DNA of 64,000 nt from Vibrio campbellii CAIM 519 = NBRC 15631 = ATCC 25920. Lineage in GTDB: Bacteria; Pseudomonadota; Gammaproteobacteria; Enterobacterales; Vibrionaceae. The position numbers were made by a program, and so were the translations under genes. The stretch spans positions 1,736,001-1,800,000 of the forward strand of contig NZ_CP015863.1 of assembly GCF_002163755.1 (NCBI RefSeq), given 5' to 3'. Of the stretch, positions 37,989 to 47,560 are shown piece by piece. The notes below the pieces were generated by a model, which searched no databases, had not been told where the DNA came from, and worked only from the letters and a program-made list of their open reading frames with translations. Positions within the stretch are counted from its first letter, which is position 1, and every line of letters begins with the position of its first letter.

Positions 37989-38342
37989 ATGAGCAAACTT
38001 ACAACAGATATCCAAGCAAACCTTGACCTTTTCGTTGCAGAAACGAAAGAAAACCAACTGGTTTGGGGTCTACGCAATGAAGAAGGTTGGCTATCTTGCG
38101 ATTCAACTGAGTTCGAAAACAGCGAAGTCATGCCTTTTTGGTCAGCGAAAGAAGACGCACAAGCGCATAACGTTGAAGAATGGGCAGATTTCGAAGTACT
38201 AGAAATTCCTCTAGATATCTTTGTTGAAGATTGGCTTCTAACTCTTGCTGAAGATGGCGTTCTTGTTGGTACAAACTGGAACGCACAGTTGGAAGGCAAA
38301 GAGGTTGAACCTCAAGACCTAGCGAAACTGTACGTAGGCTAA
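37989..38342 (+). CDS. DUF2750 domain protein
   Basis: 117 residues, acidic, soluble, no signal peptide. Recognised as DUF2750 from the pattern NQLVWGLRNEEGWLSC, MPFWSAKEDAQ, and the end DGVLVGTNWNAQLEGKE. No function is known. It has its own promoter gap and terminator, so it is a single-gene unit between the adhesin cassettes and the GGDEF gene. Confidence 0.8.
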   Translation: MSKLTTDIQANLDLFVAETKENQLVWGLRNEEGWLSCDSTEFENSEVMPFWSAKEDAQAHNVEEWADFEVLEIPLDIFVEDWLLTLAEDGVLVGTNWNAQLEGKEVEPQDLAKLYVG

Positions 38343-38349
38343 TTCTCCA

Positions 38350-38379
38350 AGACCTCAGCACCGCGCTGAGGTCTTTCTT
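38350..38379 (+). terminator. Terminator after the DUF2750 gene
   Basis: Stem AGACCTCAGC / GCTGAGGTCT with 5-base loop and T-rich tail. Confidence 0.82.
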
Positions 38380-38531
38380 CATTACTTACCTTTTCTATGT
38401 AAAGCTCGACCGAGCGCATATTTTTCTTCATCCCAATATCTATACCCTTCGGTTTTTGTCACAATGACTCGCACCCAATTGGTATATCATACTGAACAAA
38501 GAATATAAAAATAACATAAGGTTACATCACT

Positions 38532-40499
38532 ATGCGTACGCTGCTTTCTTTGCTTGCATCCCTATTTCTAGGAAGCCAAGCAAACGCAAGTGACACTCAA
38601 AATATCACGCAATGGCATGCTGTCTATCAAGCAACGATGAAAACGAATTCAAAGTCTGCGCTTAGTATGCTTCAGGATCGATATCATACGGCAGACTCCA
38701 ATAGCGAAAAGCTTTACGTCAGTGGATTGATCTATGAGTACATGTCAAACATCGACCAGCCCTACTACGGCAGCAGCCAAATCTTAGAAAATCACTTTGC
38801 CAAGCTAGAGTCGAAATACATCCTTGCGCTTTCAGAAAGAAAAAGTGGCGACTACGACACTTCCGTAGACATCTTTACCTCACTTTTGCAAAGCGCTAAA
38901 CAACATAAAGATGAAGAAACGAAAGCACTAATGAACTATCAACTGTGCTACACATTGAACCAGCAAGGACAATACCACAAGGCAAACTTCTTTTGCTCTT
39001 CATTGAACAAGCACCTAAATCGCGACCATCAAGAGAGCATTCCTGCCGACCTAGCGTTACGCGTGATCGCTAACAACTTTGATTTGCGAGGTGAGTATGA
39101 GGTCGCTTTACGTTTATACCGCCGTTTATTAACGGAAATGCCTCCTCAAAGCGACCCTACAGGTGTCTACAACGATGTAGGAAACTTACTGAGTGAGCTG
39201 GGCCAATACAAACAGTCTGAACAATATCTAATACAAGCACTATTAGCTCGTCAGTTAGATGCTCCACCTTTACAAGTGGCACAGGTCGAACACAGCTTGG
39301 CATCAATGTACAGTCGATCTTCAAACTACGCAAAAGCAATAAGCCATTATAAAAATGCACTCACTTTACTTGCTGAGATGGATTATCCATATGGTAAAGG
39401 CCTTACCTATCTTGGTCTTGGGTCTGCTTATGTAAATTCCGGAGACCTAAAAAGCGCAGTTCCGCATATTAAGAAGGCGCTAGAATTAGGCGAAGAGTAT
39501 GACAACGAAAGATTACAAACCGAAAGTCATCTTGCAGCTGGCTTTGCTTACTTAAAGCACAACGTTTTAGACAAAGCACTTCAACATGGTGAACTTGCTT
39601 TGGCACTCGCGAATAAAAACGCAACGACCGCGCTACAAGCGAAAGCTCAGTTACTCTTGTCTCAGGCATATCAGAAACTAGATGACAATTCCGCTGCCCT
39701 TTCTCATTACCAAGAGTACGCTAAATTAGAGTTGGCGAACCGCGATGACAGCAATGTTAAAGCAATTGAAGCGTTGGATTTAACCAAGAGTGAGTACGAA
39801 TATGACTTGCAACTCGTTAAGATCGATAACGAGAGAAACCTAAAACTACTAGAAATTGAAAAGCTTAGTGAACAGCAACGTGCGTACAACTTCATTATTT
39901 TCTGCTTACTTACTGTGTTACTCGTCGTACTGTTTGTGCTGCGTAAAACAAAGATAAAATCTCGCTTAGACCGCCTAACTGGTTCATTAAACCGCAGCAC
40001 CATTATTGAAAAAATAAGAGCTCAAACTGTCAGTGCTCCAGAAGACATGCGATATGTATTGGCATTGATAGATTTGGATCACTTTAAGTTGATTAACGAT
40101 CAACACGGTCACCCTACTGGGGACTTGGTGTTAAAACACGTATGCAAAGCCATTCAAACTAAGCTAAACAAAGGTGAGTATATTGGGCGTCTGGGAGGAG
40201 AAGAGTTTATCTTGTTACTCAAGAATGTTGATGAGATTGATGTGCCATTCCGTATTCAAAGTTTGCATAAAACCATTTCAGAAAAACAGATTAAGAGTGA
40301 ACAAGGCGATTCACTGAGTGTGACAGCAAGCTTGGCCTATCTTTCCACCTCAAAGCCTTTGAGTAACTTTGATGAACTGTATTCGATATTAGACCAAGCT
40401 TTGTATCAATCAAAAAGAAACGGGCATAACGCCGTGATGGATGCTTATAACGAGCCTATTGATCTTCCGACTTCTGTTTTTGAATCAACGACTGCATAA
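38532..40499 (+). CDS. TPR-GGDEF diguanylate cyclase
   Basis: 655 residues. Signal peptide MRTLLSLLASLFLGSQANA, then a periplasmic region of tetratricopeptide repeats (about 100-400; e.g. YNDVGNLLSELGQYKQSEQ, YLGLGSAYVNSGDLKSAVP), a coiled coil, one membrane helix near residue 455 (FIIFCLLTVLLVVLFVL), and a cytoplasmic GGDEF domain. The active-site loop reads GRLGGEEF, so cyclase activity is expected. The inhibitory RxxD site is absent (GEYI at that place). It lies just past the adhesins, whose retention in LapA-type systems depends on c-di-GMP. Its last 44 bases overlap the end of queC on the other strand. Confidence 0.92.
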   Translation: MRTLLSLLASLFLGSQANASDTQNITQWHAVYQATMKTNSKSALSMLQDRYHTADSNSEKLYVSGLIYEYMSNIDQPYYGSSQILENHFAKLESKYILALSERKSGDYDTSVDIFTSLLQSAKQHKDEETKALMNYQLCYTLNQQGQYHKANFFCSSLNKHLNRDHQESIPADLALRVIANNFDLRGEYEVALRLYRRLLTEMPPQSDPTGVYNDVGNLLSELGQYKQSEQYLIQALLARQLDAPPLQVAQVEHSLASMYSRSSNYAKAISHYKNALTLLAEMDYPYGKGLTYLGLGSAYVNSGDLKSAVPHIKKALELGEEYDNERLQTESHLAAGFAYLKHNVLDKALQHGELALALANKNATTALQAKAQLLLSQAYQKLDDNSAALSHYQEYAKLELANRDDSNVKAIEALDLTKSEYEYDLQLVKIDNERNLKLLEIEKLSEQQRAYNFIIFCLLTVLLVVLFVLRKTKIKSRLDRLTGSLNRSTIIEKIRAQTVSAPEDMRYVLALIDLDHFKLINDQHGHPTGDLVLKHVCKAIQTKLNKGEYIGRLGGEEFILLLKNVDEIDVPFRIQSLHKTISEKQIKSEQGDSLSVTASLAYLSTSKPLSNFDELYSILDQALYQSKRNGHNAVMDAYNEPIDLPTSVFESTTA

Positions 40500-41154
40500 C
40501 GGCATCTTTGTTGTTCAAGTAATCATCTAAGCCCGCTTTGCGCAGATCGCAAGACGGGCAATCACCACAACCATCACCGATGATGCCGTTGTAACAAGTT
40601 AACGTGTTTTCGCGGACAAGTGGCAACGCGTCATATTGATCGGCCAACGCCCACGTTTCTGCTTTGTTCAACCACATCAATGGCGTTTTGATTTCAAACT
40701 GACGATCCATGCCTTTAACCAACGCACTGTTCATCGCTTTTACAAAGTCATCACGGCAATCTGGGTAACCACTAAAGTCCGTTTCACAAACACCCGTAAT
40801 TACCGTTTCTGCGCCAATTTGGTACGCGTAGATACCAGCAAGGGTCAGGAACAAGATGTTGCGGCCAGGAACGAAAGAGTTCGGTAAACCGTTTTCTTGT
40901 AGCTCATGTGAAACAGGAATGTCATCACGTGTCAGAGAGCTGATAGCAAGTTCATTCAGTAGACCAACATCCATCACTTTATGTGCAGTGACACCAAGAT
41001 CTTTCGCGACTTTCTCTGCCACTTCAATCTCCAACTTATGACGCTGACCGTAGTCAAATGTAATAGCATGTACTTCGTCAAACTCTTTTAACGCTTGAAC
41101 CAGACATGTTGTAGAGTCCTGTCCACCACTGAAAACAACCACTGCTTTTTTCAT
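40456..41154 (-). CDS. queC: 7-cyano-7-deazaguanine synthase QueC
   Basis: Makes preQ0 from 7-carboxy-7-deazaguanine with ATP and ammonia, for queuosine in tRNA. 232 residues. PP-loop SGGQDSTT near residue 9; C-terminal zinc site CGDCPSC with an upstream cysteine (LTCYNG). 14 bases after queE, same operon. The 3' end overlaps the convergent GGDEF gene by 44 bases. Confidence 0.95.
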   Translation of the reverse strand: MKKAVVVFSGGQDSTTCLVQALKEFDEVHAITFDYGQRHKLEIEVAEKVAKDLGVTAHKVMDVGLLNELAISSLTRDDIPVSHELQENGLPNSFVPGRNILFLTLAGIYAYQIGAETVITGVCETDFSGYPDCRDDFVKAMNSALVKGMDRQFEIKTPLMWLNKAETWALADQYDALPLVRENTLTCYNGIIGDGCGDCPSCDLRKAGLDDYLNNKDAVMQSLIQKQKSEDQ

Positions 41155-41168
41155 CTTTCTCTCCGAGC

Positions 41169-41849
41169 TTAAGCAATACTTAGGTATTTATGAGTTTGAA
41201 CCGACAGACGCCAGTTGCGAGCAACACAGGTATCAATACACAGTTGGGTCGCACGAGGTTTTTGACTGATAGGCTGAAGTGCGATCACAGTCTTCTCACC
41301 GATCTCTGCAGTCGCCAATAACACATCCAGTTGATCGATGTCTTTTTGGGTGCCAACCGGGTGCTTGATTTCATTTGCGCGTTCTAATGCACTTTTGAGT
41401 ACTGGTAGCTTCCCTTTCATTGCGACCTTCGGTGACACCGTCACCCATGTACTTTCTGAAGTCACCACTTCTGAAGTACCACTGGTTTCAATTTGGCATT
41501 GGCAACCCATTTCTTCAAAAGCAGCCGTCAACACACGTAAATCATAAATGCATGGTTCACCACCAGTGATCACAATATGCTTAGCATTGAAGCCCTGCTT
41601 TTTGTATTCAGCTACGATGTCTTCCGCCGAGGCGAAACACCAGGTTGGAGAATCTTCTGTTTTCACCAAGATATCGCCGATTTGGCGCTGGTCTTTCTCT
41701 TCTGCGTACCAAGTCTGTTTCGTATCGCACCAAGAGCACCCAACCGGACATTCCTGCAAACGTACAAAAACCGCTGGCACACCAGTGAAAACCCCTTCCC
41801 CTTGGATGGTTTCAAACATCTCATTTAGCTTATACAACGTAGAACTCAC
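41169..41849 (-). CDS. queE: 7-carboxy-7-deazaguanine synthase QueE
   Basis: Radical SAM enzyme that ring-contracts 6-carboxytetrahydropterin. 226 residues. The iron-sulfur motif is CPVGCSWC, the QueE-type CxxxCxxC, in the N-terminal part; FETIQGEGVFTGVPAVFVRL precedes it and ITGGEPC follows. First gene of the queE-queC operon, divergent from yidA with 134 bases between. No riboswitch-like fold was recognised in that gap. Confidence 0.94.
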   Translation of the reverse strand: MSSTLYKLNEMFETIQGEGVFTGVPAVFVRLQECPVGCSWCDTKQTWYAEEKDQRQIGDILVKTEDSPTWCFASAEDIVAEYKKQGFNAKHIVITGGEPCIYDLRVLTAAFEEMGCQCQIETSGTSEVVTSESTWVTVSPKVAMKGKLPVLKSALERANEIKHPVGTQKDIDQLDVLLATAEIGEKTVIALQPISQKPRATQLCIDTCVARNWRLSVQTHKYLSIA

Positions 41850-41983
41850 TCAACTCATTATACTTCGAGGCGAAGACCTTAATGGAGAGGCGCACTCAGG
41901 TCAATTTAAACCAAAAATAAATTGTTAAAATAGGTTGTTTTGTAGTTTTATACGCAGGTTCCCAATTTTTAAGGTAAGTAAAG

Positions 41984-42790
41984 ATGTACAAACTGATCGC
42001 CCTAGACATGGACGGTACGCTGTTAAATAGCGAGAAAGTCATTTCTGAAGAGAACAAACAAGCGATTGCTAAAGCTCGTGAAGCGGGTGTTACTGTAGTC
42101 CTTGCCTCAGGCCGCCCTCTGGAAGGAATGCAAGACAAGCTAGACGAGTTGAACATCGACTCGGACAAAGACTTCGTTCTGTACTATAACGGCTCAATGG
42201 TGAAGAATATTGGTACGAACGAAATCATCCACCAGCAAATCATCGATGGCAAAGCGGCGAAGAAGATCGCTCGTAAAGCACGAGAACTTGGCGCTTATGT
42301 TCACGCATTCAGCCAAGAGCACGGCCTAATCACGGAAGAAAGCAACCCTTACACAGACATTGAAGCGAAAATCAACGGTCTTGAAATTACCGAAATGAAC
42401 TTCGACGCTCTAGAAGATGATCACGGGATCATTAAAGCGATGATGGTTGCAGAACCAAGCAAACTGACTGAAGTTATCGCGGCGTTACCTGCGGAATTAA
42501 AAGAAGAGTTTACGGTAGTGCAAAGCGCGCCTTTCTTCTTAGAATTTTTAAACCCGTCAAGCAACAAAGGTATCGGTGTTTCTGCGATCGCTGAATACTT
42601 GGGTATCGAAGCTGAAGAAGTGATTTGCATGGGTGATGCAGAAAACGATCACCATATGCTTGAATACGCAGGCCTCGGTATTGCTATGGCGAATGCGATG
42701 GAAGAGACCAAACGTATCGCAAACTATATTGCCGAAAGCAATGATGACCACGGTGTCGCTAAATCAATCGAGAAGTTTGTTCTTAGCTAA
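41984..42790 (+). CDS. yidA: HAD-family sugar phosphatase YidA
   Basis: Cof-type HAD phosphatase, 268 residues, acting on small sugar phosphates in E. coli. Catalytic aspartates D8 and D10 in the DMDGTLL motif; ASGRP motif 2; GDAENDHHML motif 4. The cap domain is of the C2B type. The end (DHGVAKSIEKFVLS) matches YidA. Ribosome site AAGGTAAG precedes the ATG. Confidence 0.92.
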   Translation: MYKLIALDMDGTLLNSEKVISEENKQAIAKAREAGVTVVLASGRPLEGMQDKLDELNIDSDKDFVLYYNGSMVKNIGTNEIIHQQIIDGKAAKKIARKARELGAYVHAFSQEHGLITEESNPYTDIEAKINGLEITEMNFDALEDDHGIIKAMMVAEPSKLTEVIAALPAELKEEFTVVQSAPFFLEFLNPSSNKGIGVSAIAEYLGIEAEEVICMGDAENDHHMLEYAGLGIAMANAMEETKRIANYIAESNDDHGVAKSIEKFVLS

Positions 42791-42794
42791 AAAT

Positions 42795-42825
42795 TAAAAA
42801 GGCCGAGCATTAATTGCTCGGCCTC
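42795..42825 (-). terminator. Terminator between yidA and the lipoprotein gene
   Basis: Stem AGGCCGAGCA / TGCTCGGCCT. On the minus strand it is followed by TTTTTAATTTTT, so it mainly ends the LruC-lipoprotein operon; on the plus strand the T run is poor. Confidence 0.8.
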
Positions 42826-42839
42826 TATCGTTCACGAGA

Positions 42840-43349
42840 TTATAACTGTGCACTCGCGACACCATCAACAACATCGACTTTTTTCTTTATCACTGCGTCT
42901 AAGTCCTCTGGGTACCAAACCTCAACCCAAATAGCTGTTTGATGATTAGGTAACATCACAACACCATTGTAAGATTCGCCGTTTGTAACAGGCGTTCTTA
43001 TTACCTGAGAATTATAATCAACCGTACCATCGGACATATCAGTGTATACCGATAGAAAACCACGAGAGTACTGACTATTGGCGACAGATAACTCGACTTT
43101 AACTTCTCTTTCAGATTTGAAGTCAAAGTCTTCAGGTACCACAAGGTTAGCAGTAATTCCGGTTGGCTTTTCATCTTGTGCTTGGTCGTCATCCTCTTGA
43201 GGTTGTTGATCATCATTTTCAACTTGATCATCATCTTGAGTAACGCCCGCTGGCGGTGTAGACGAACCAGAGCCTGAGTCATCACCTCCTCCACATCCAA
43301 AGACGAAGAGAATTGCTAGGACGCTTACTATCCAGTTACGTATTTTCAT
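42840..43349 (-). CDS. Small lipoprotein with an acidic D/Q-rich linker
   Basis: 169 residues from ATG 43349; the frame extends upstream to 43466 but only this start gives a lipoprotein signal (MKIRNWIVSVLAILFVFGC). After Cys19 come GGGDDSGSGSS and an acidic low-complexity stretch with many D, E and Q, then a beta-rich domain of about 100 residues (LVVPEDFDFKSEREVKVELS). Family not recognised. It follows the LruC-domain gene by 13 bases in the same operon, so the two probably act together at the outer membrane. Confidence 0.8.
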   Translation of the reverse strand: MKIRNWIVSVLAILFVFGCGGGDDSGSGSSTPPAGVTQDDDQVENDDQQPQEDDDQAQDEKPTGITANLVVPEDFDFKSEREVKVELSVANSQYSRGFLSVYTDMSDGTVDYNSQVIRTPVTNGESYNGVVMLPNHQTAIWVEVWYPEDLDAVIKKKVDVVDGVASAQL

Positions 43350-43362
43350 AATATCCTCCTCA

Positions 43363-45474
43363 TTAATCCGCTGTTGTCCAAGTGTTGCTAGCATCTGGGT
43401 TGTTATACCAAGTTGGTTTTGATGAACCACCAGATTCAGCCCACTCCGCAAAGTCAGGATAAGCAATACTTACATCAATGTACTCTGAAGGATGGTTCCA
43501 ACTTGAAGGGATAATAATCCCCCACGGAAGATTGCCACTGGTACGGTAGTATTTACTGGTTGCAGCATCAGAATCATCATCTGCAGTACCATAGAACCCA
43601 CTGACCGAGGTACCTCTTGACGTAGGTGCAAAGTCCGCGGTGTGAATCTCTATATCTTTGCCTGGAGGAGTGGTGAAACTATCACCATGGTAACCACCAC
43701 CGGCGAAGATAAATGGGTCAAAACCACTTAATGTAGGGAAAGAAGAAACTGATGGCTCAGAGCCTGATTTGAACGGTAGAGAAATACTGAATGTCATCTC
43801 TGTTGATTCAAGACTTATGCTACAGCTTGGATTGGTTCGGTGGAAACCACACTCAGGGTTAATCGGAATATCACCTTTCAAGTTAGTAGATGCAACTACA
43901 ACAAGATCCCCTCCAGGAGATGCGACCGATTTGTCTTCACCTGTAAATGGAGAGATGTTACTTCTTGTCACACCATTCTTAGTCACTCTCGCCGTGTCAA
44001 GATTTACATCACTTTCAGAGAAACCTTCCAACTTCCAAGCTAGACCGTTTTTATACGAAGCACCGTAAGCAGTTACTGTACCTTCTATATCAAAACGTAG
44101 TACATTGCCGTCTTTGATTACCAGCTTAGAACGGTAATAAGTCACTACGTCATTAAGGTCAAAGTCTCCCATTTCAGGCCAGTTATCTTCAAACGCAGCA
44201 GTGTAGTAGTCCGAAGTCTGTATAGTTGTACCTGGGTCTGTCACATCGAAAACATAATCCTCAACCTCACCATCACCAGCGTAACCGTCGCTAGGTAAAT
44301 TGACTAAGCTTGAAACCCTGAATCGTGTTTGCACGTTACCAATCAATGCATCATCGTTTACACGCACAGGAACGACATTGGCACCCGTAGTAACCGCGTG
44401 ATTCAGAATAATTTGCTCGTCTGCATCAAAACTACCATTCATGTCCCAATCGGCCCAACCCTGAAGATAACCAGTACCAACAACGGTAACGTTAATGAGA
44501 GAATCAAGACCTTTTTCAAAGTTAGTCAGAAGCGTAACGCCATCATCATCGTCACCGAGCGCGTCGAAGTCATCACCTGTTGACGCTGCGTTTGGCTGCC
44601 CGTCGCTTTCTGCATCGATGCTACTACCCATAAACAAAGATGTAGTCACAGCATGCTGCGCACCGTTGTTTGCCAGTAAAGTACCATAACTATCGGGAGC
44701 GTCACCAAAGTCGAACTCATCGTTGGTTTCCGTTGGGTTGGTAAAGCCTGATAACTCCCAGTTCCCGTCAAAGGCTGAAAAAATGGCGTTTGGGAAAGGA
44801 GAACTCGCGGATGTCTCTGTTTCGAACTGAAGCGTGACTGTTGATGAGTTTTTATACACAAGCTTGACCGCACCAGATGTATTCGCTTCATCAAAGTTGG
44901 TGCCAGGACCTGTGAAGAGCACCGAGCCGTCAGCCTCTTCGACTGCGGTTAAGCTTGCTGCTGCTGTACCCGTTTGATAGCTGTAGAACCCTTCACTCTT
45001 GAAAACTCTAAGTTGTTCAGATTGAACCGACTCACCATCAATATCGTAACCAATAAACTCAAACTCAGGAATAACGTAAGGGACAGAAAATGTTCCGCTC
45101 AAGGCTCCAGTGCCATCGAAGAATTCAAATTTATAGACGAGACCTGCTGAACCAGCGGAATTGACTGTGTATAAAAAGCCGATATCACCGTTGGGCTCGG
45201 ATGAAGTTGTCTGCTTGTAATTTGGAGTGTGGAATAAAAAGGTCGCATCCCCAAATGTGTTACTGGACACTTTGGCATCAATGGTTTTGCCATCATGCGT
45301 ACCGACATTAATAAAGTGCATGTCTGCGCCACTGTAGCTTGGCCCCAATTGCGCATCAGTGCCGTCAGTCGCCTCCTGATGATTAGAAAAGTCGAGATCG
45401 ACAGTTTCGCTCATCACGTTAGGACTAATGACACCCAGTAGACAAGCGAGCGTAATATTGTATTTCGCTATCAT
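43363..45474 (-). CDS. LruC-domain (DUF4842) secreted protein with GEVED domain
   Basis: 703 residues. Signal peptide ends near VMSE. The N-terminal 230 residues are beta-rich and unassigned. Next comes DFGDAPDSYGTL...LGDDDDGV and a region ending DGEVEDYVFDV, the GEVED domain common in surface repeat proteins. The last 270 residues are the LruC domain: WPEMGDFDLNDVVTYYR near its start, later HTADFAPTSRG and NLPWGIIIPSSWNHPSE. Many acidic residues suggest calcium binding. Probably cell-surface or secreted; role unknown. First gene of a two-gene operon with the lipoprotein. Confidence 0.85.
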   Translation of the reverse strand: MIAKYNITLACLLGVISPNVMSETVDLDFSNHQEATDGTDAQLGPSYSGADMHFINVGTHDGKTIDAKVSSNTFGDATFLFHTPNYKQTTSSEPNGDIGFLYTVNSAGSAGLVYKFEFFDGTGALSGTFSVPYVIPEFEFIGYDIDGESVQSEQLRVFKSEGFYSYQTGTAAASLTAVEEADGSVLFTGPGTNFDEANTSGAVKLVYKNSSTVTLQFETETSASSPFPNAIFSAFDGNWELSGFTNPTETNDEFDFGDAPDSYGTLLANNGAQHAVTTSLFMGSSIDAESDGQPNAASTGDDFDALGDDDDGVTLLTNFEKGLDSLINVTVVGTGYLQGWADWDMNGSFDADEQIILNHAVTTGANVVPVRVNDDALIGNVQTRFRVSSLVNLPSDGYAGDGEVEDYVFDVTDPGTTIQTSDYYTAAFEDNWPEMGDFDLNDVVTYYRSKLVIKDGNVLRFDIEGTVTAYGASYKNGLAWKLEGFSESDVNLDTARVTKNGVTRSNISPFTGEDKSVASPGGDLVVVASTNLKGDIPINPECGFHRTNPSCSISLESTEMTFSISLPFKSGSEPSVSSFPTLSGFDPFIFAGGGYHGDSFTTPPGKDIEIHTADFAPTSRGTSVSGFYGTADDDSDAATSKYYRTSGNLPWGIIIPSSWNHPSEYIDVSIAYPDFAEWAESGGSSKPTWYNNPDASNTWTTAD

Positions 45475-45763
45475 AATTTGTCTCTCTTAGTTGATGTGGA
45501 TCATGATAAATGCATAAATCCGTTTTGCATGACATCCAACAACCAGCAAAAGCTTCTCAGTTTTGTGCAAGCTAAAAATGCAACAGATTTCCTACATATT
45601 CACTGAAAGCAAATATGACGCCAATTATCACCTAAGAATTAAAACCTTATAAGTCATAGCTTTAATTAAACCCACCAAGTAACACGACACAAATGTTACT
45701 TTGACTCTTTATTTGAATTGCATTTTAAAATTAAGATTTGGTCTAGAGTTCATATCAAAAACA
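45475..45763 (-). promoter_or_regulatory. Upstream region of the LruC-domain gene
   Basis: AT-rich, non-coding. A ribosome site AGAGAG precedes the LruC start. No operator recognised. Confidence 0.35.
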
Positions 45764-45790
45764 AAAAAGCCCCGCACATTGCGGGGCCTC
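45764..45790 (-). terminator. Terminator after the Nudix-PAP2 gene
   Basis: Stem GCCCCGCA / TGCGGGGC with a 3-base loop; read on the minus strand it is followed by TTTTTTGTTTTTG. Confidence 0.85.
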
Positions 45791-45810
45791 TTTATTTGGG
45801 GAGTAGCTGG

Positions 45811-47253
45811 CTATTGTTTGGCTACATCAATCTCACTTTCTGTGATGAGTTTTCTTGATAAAATCACAAAAATAATCATTAACAGTGGATAGTGGAACGT
45901 GTTGAACACTAATGACCAGAATCCACTGAATGAAACCGTCGTGCCTAGATACAAATAAAGTTGCTCAACAAGCAACAGAGCGAGAATCACAAAAAGCATT
46001 TGCTGGCGTTCAAATCGAATTTCAGACTCTTTAAACGTCATCACCAACGCAGAAGCAGTAATCAGTATAGCCAACCAATTCGTAAACACAGGCAATGGCC
46101 AAATTACTGAGATAACGGCAGTAATTGCTGTCATCGTGAACCAAACACTCTTTGAGCTCAGTAACTTATCAACATCCACATCAGGATTGCTTTCTAGACG
46201 CAGCACATGCCATGCAACTAACACACCTAACACCGCGCCGATGAACATGTCCAAGATAAAGGCGGTTCCAAGGAAGAACTTACACGCCATCACCGTTAGC
46301 GTAACTAAAGCGACAGACAGAGTGATTCGGTTTAGACCAAAACTATTGGTTCTTTGAAACAAAAACGTCATAACACAAAACCACACTGCAATAGGCAAGC
46401 TTGGGCAGCTAAAACCGAAGCTCTGCGTTAACTCCGCCATCGGCATATAAACGTGTGGGCGAGGCAATGAAAAGCCTTGCTGCGCGACTAAAACCATTAA
46501 AGAGGTTGCCGTCACCGCAAAAAATAAACGATACACGAAACGACTATCAAACTTCATCATTACGAATGGGAACAGAAACAGCAAGAATGTTGGACTACTT
46601 AAGCCCGTAATCATATCTGCGACTTCACAAGCCATCTCGCGGCTGGATTCAGAAAATGACCCAACCCAACTTTGGAGATCAACCATCCAAGACAACTCCG
46701 CTTGGCGAAAGCTCGTCGCTGACTCTATAAGTTGATCGACATATACAACTGGTTGGTCTGTTGCGTGCGAATAAAAGCCCGCTACATCTGCCCATTGTGT
46801 AGGATAACGATACAGTGATGCCGCCATGTTACTCGGTTCAACCAACATAGCGGATGCAACCTCGACACCATAATGCGGCGCAAACCATATAGGTAGCTCA
46901 TTTCCGTCTAACGAGTTGGTCCTCGAGAAAGCGATCACTTCAGAATCTGAAACACAATCGAAAAATACTGCCGTATCGGTTCTACCCAATTCGTCCCCAA
47001 CCGTTACGACTAAACCCGTTTCTTCCCAAGTTTCTCGCTGAGCCGCAAGTTTCGGTGATTCTCCTTCGATAATCGTACCGCCAGGAAGTGAGATTTTGTT
47101 CGTCAATATTTCATGAATAAGTACTAGCTTGTCATCTGCTCGGACAACACAAAGCGCCCCTTTGATGTTTTCAGGAAGAGGGTTAGCGGCAGATGTAGGA
47201 GAAATAAACAGTGAAATAGAATACAGGATGAGAAAAAACAACTGTCTCAGCAC
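45811..47253 (-). CDS. Nudix hydrolase fused to an inactive-looking PAP2 membrane domain
   Basis: The N-terminal third is a Nudix domain with a complete Nudix box: GGTIIEG then ESPKLAAQRETWEETGL, fitting GX5EX7REUXEEXGU. The C-terminal part is a six-helix PAP2-like domain in which the catalytic residues are lost: RP is kept, but PSGH reads PSLP and the SRX5H motif reads CKFFLGTAF. It is followed by extra helices. The open frame runs up to 47355, but GTG 47253 is preferred: TAAGG lies 9 bases upstream and a clean signal peptide (LRQLFFLILYSISLFIS then PTSAA) follows, placing the Nudix domain outside the cytoplasm. 480 residues. Function unknown; possibly undecaprenyl/lipid pyrophosphate related by domain type. 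Confidence 0.8.
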   Translation of the reverse strand: MLRQLFFLILYSISLFISPTSAANPLPENIKGALCVVRADDKLVLIHEILTNKISLPGGTIIEGESPKLAAQRETWEETGLVVTVGDELGRTDTAVFFDCVSDSEVIAFSRTNSLDGNELPIWFAPHYGVEVASAMLVEPSNMAASLYRYPTQWADVAGFYSHATDQPVVYVDQLIESATSFRQAELSWMVDLQSWVGSFSESSREMACEVADMITGLSSPTFLLFLFPFVMMKFDSRFVYRLFFAVTATSLMVLVAQQGFSLPRPHVYMPMAELTQSFGFSCPSLPIAVWFCVMTFLFQRTNSFGLNRITLSVALVTLTVMACKFFLGTAFILDMFIGAVLGVLVAWHVLRLESNPDVDVDKLLSSKSVWFTMTAITAVISVIWPLPVFTNWLAILITASALVMTFKESEIRFERQQMLFVILALLLVEQLYLYLGTTVSFSGFWSLVFNTFHYPLLMIIFVILSRKLITESEIDVAKQ

Positions 47254-47503
47254 AAAATACAACCTTACATAAAGAGAAGAATCACAAAGCAATGATGACA
47301 GGGTTACTGATATTTTTCGACATAAATTAAGTAACCAGTTGTACATTTGATGCACATATCAAAAAAGACTTTGAGACACTCCACAAAATAGTTCTGACAA
47401 AAAACAGACATAACTCGAAATATTGGCTGCGATTTTGCCAGTTATATAAAGTTAACGTCAGGACAATTTACATGGATTTTACTCGTTCTCAGGATTGAAA
47501 CAA

Positions 47504-47544
47504 TAAAAGAGAGCTTACTACTAACGATAAATAAACTCTCTTTA
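47504..47544 (-). terminator. Probable terminator after the chitin-binding gene
   Basis: Arms AAAAGAGAG / CTCTCTTTA with a long AT-rich loop; followed on the minus strand by TTTTATTG. Confidence 0.5.
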
Positions 47545-47560
47545 TAGATGTATTACAAGA

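Noticed and set aside
47254..47355. Longer N-terminus for the Nudix-PAP2 protein
   Set aside because: No ribosome site before 47355 or 47346, while GTG 47253 has one and yields a clean signal peptide; kept only as an alternative.
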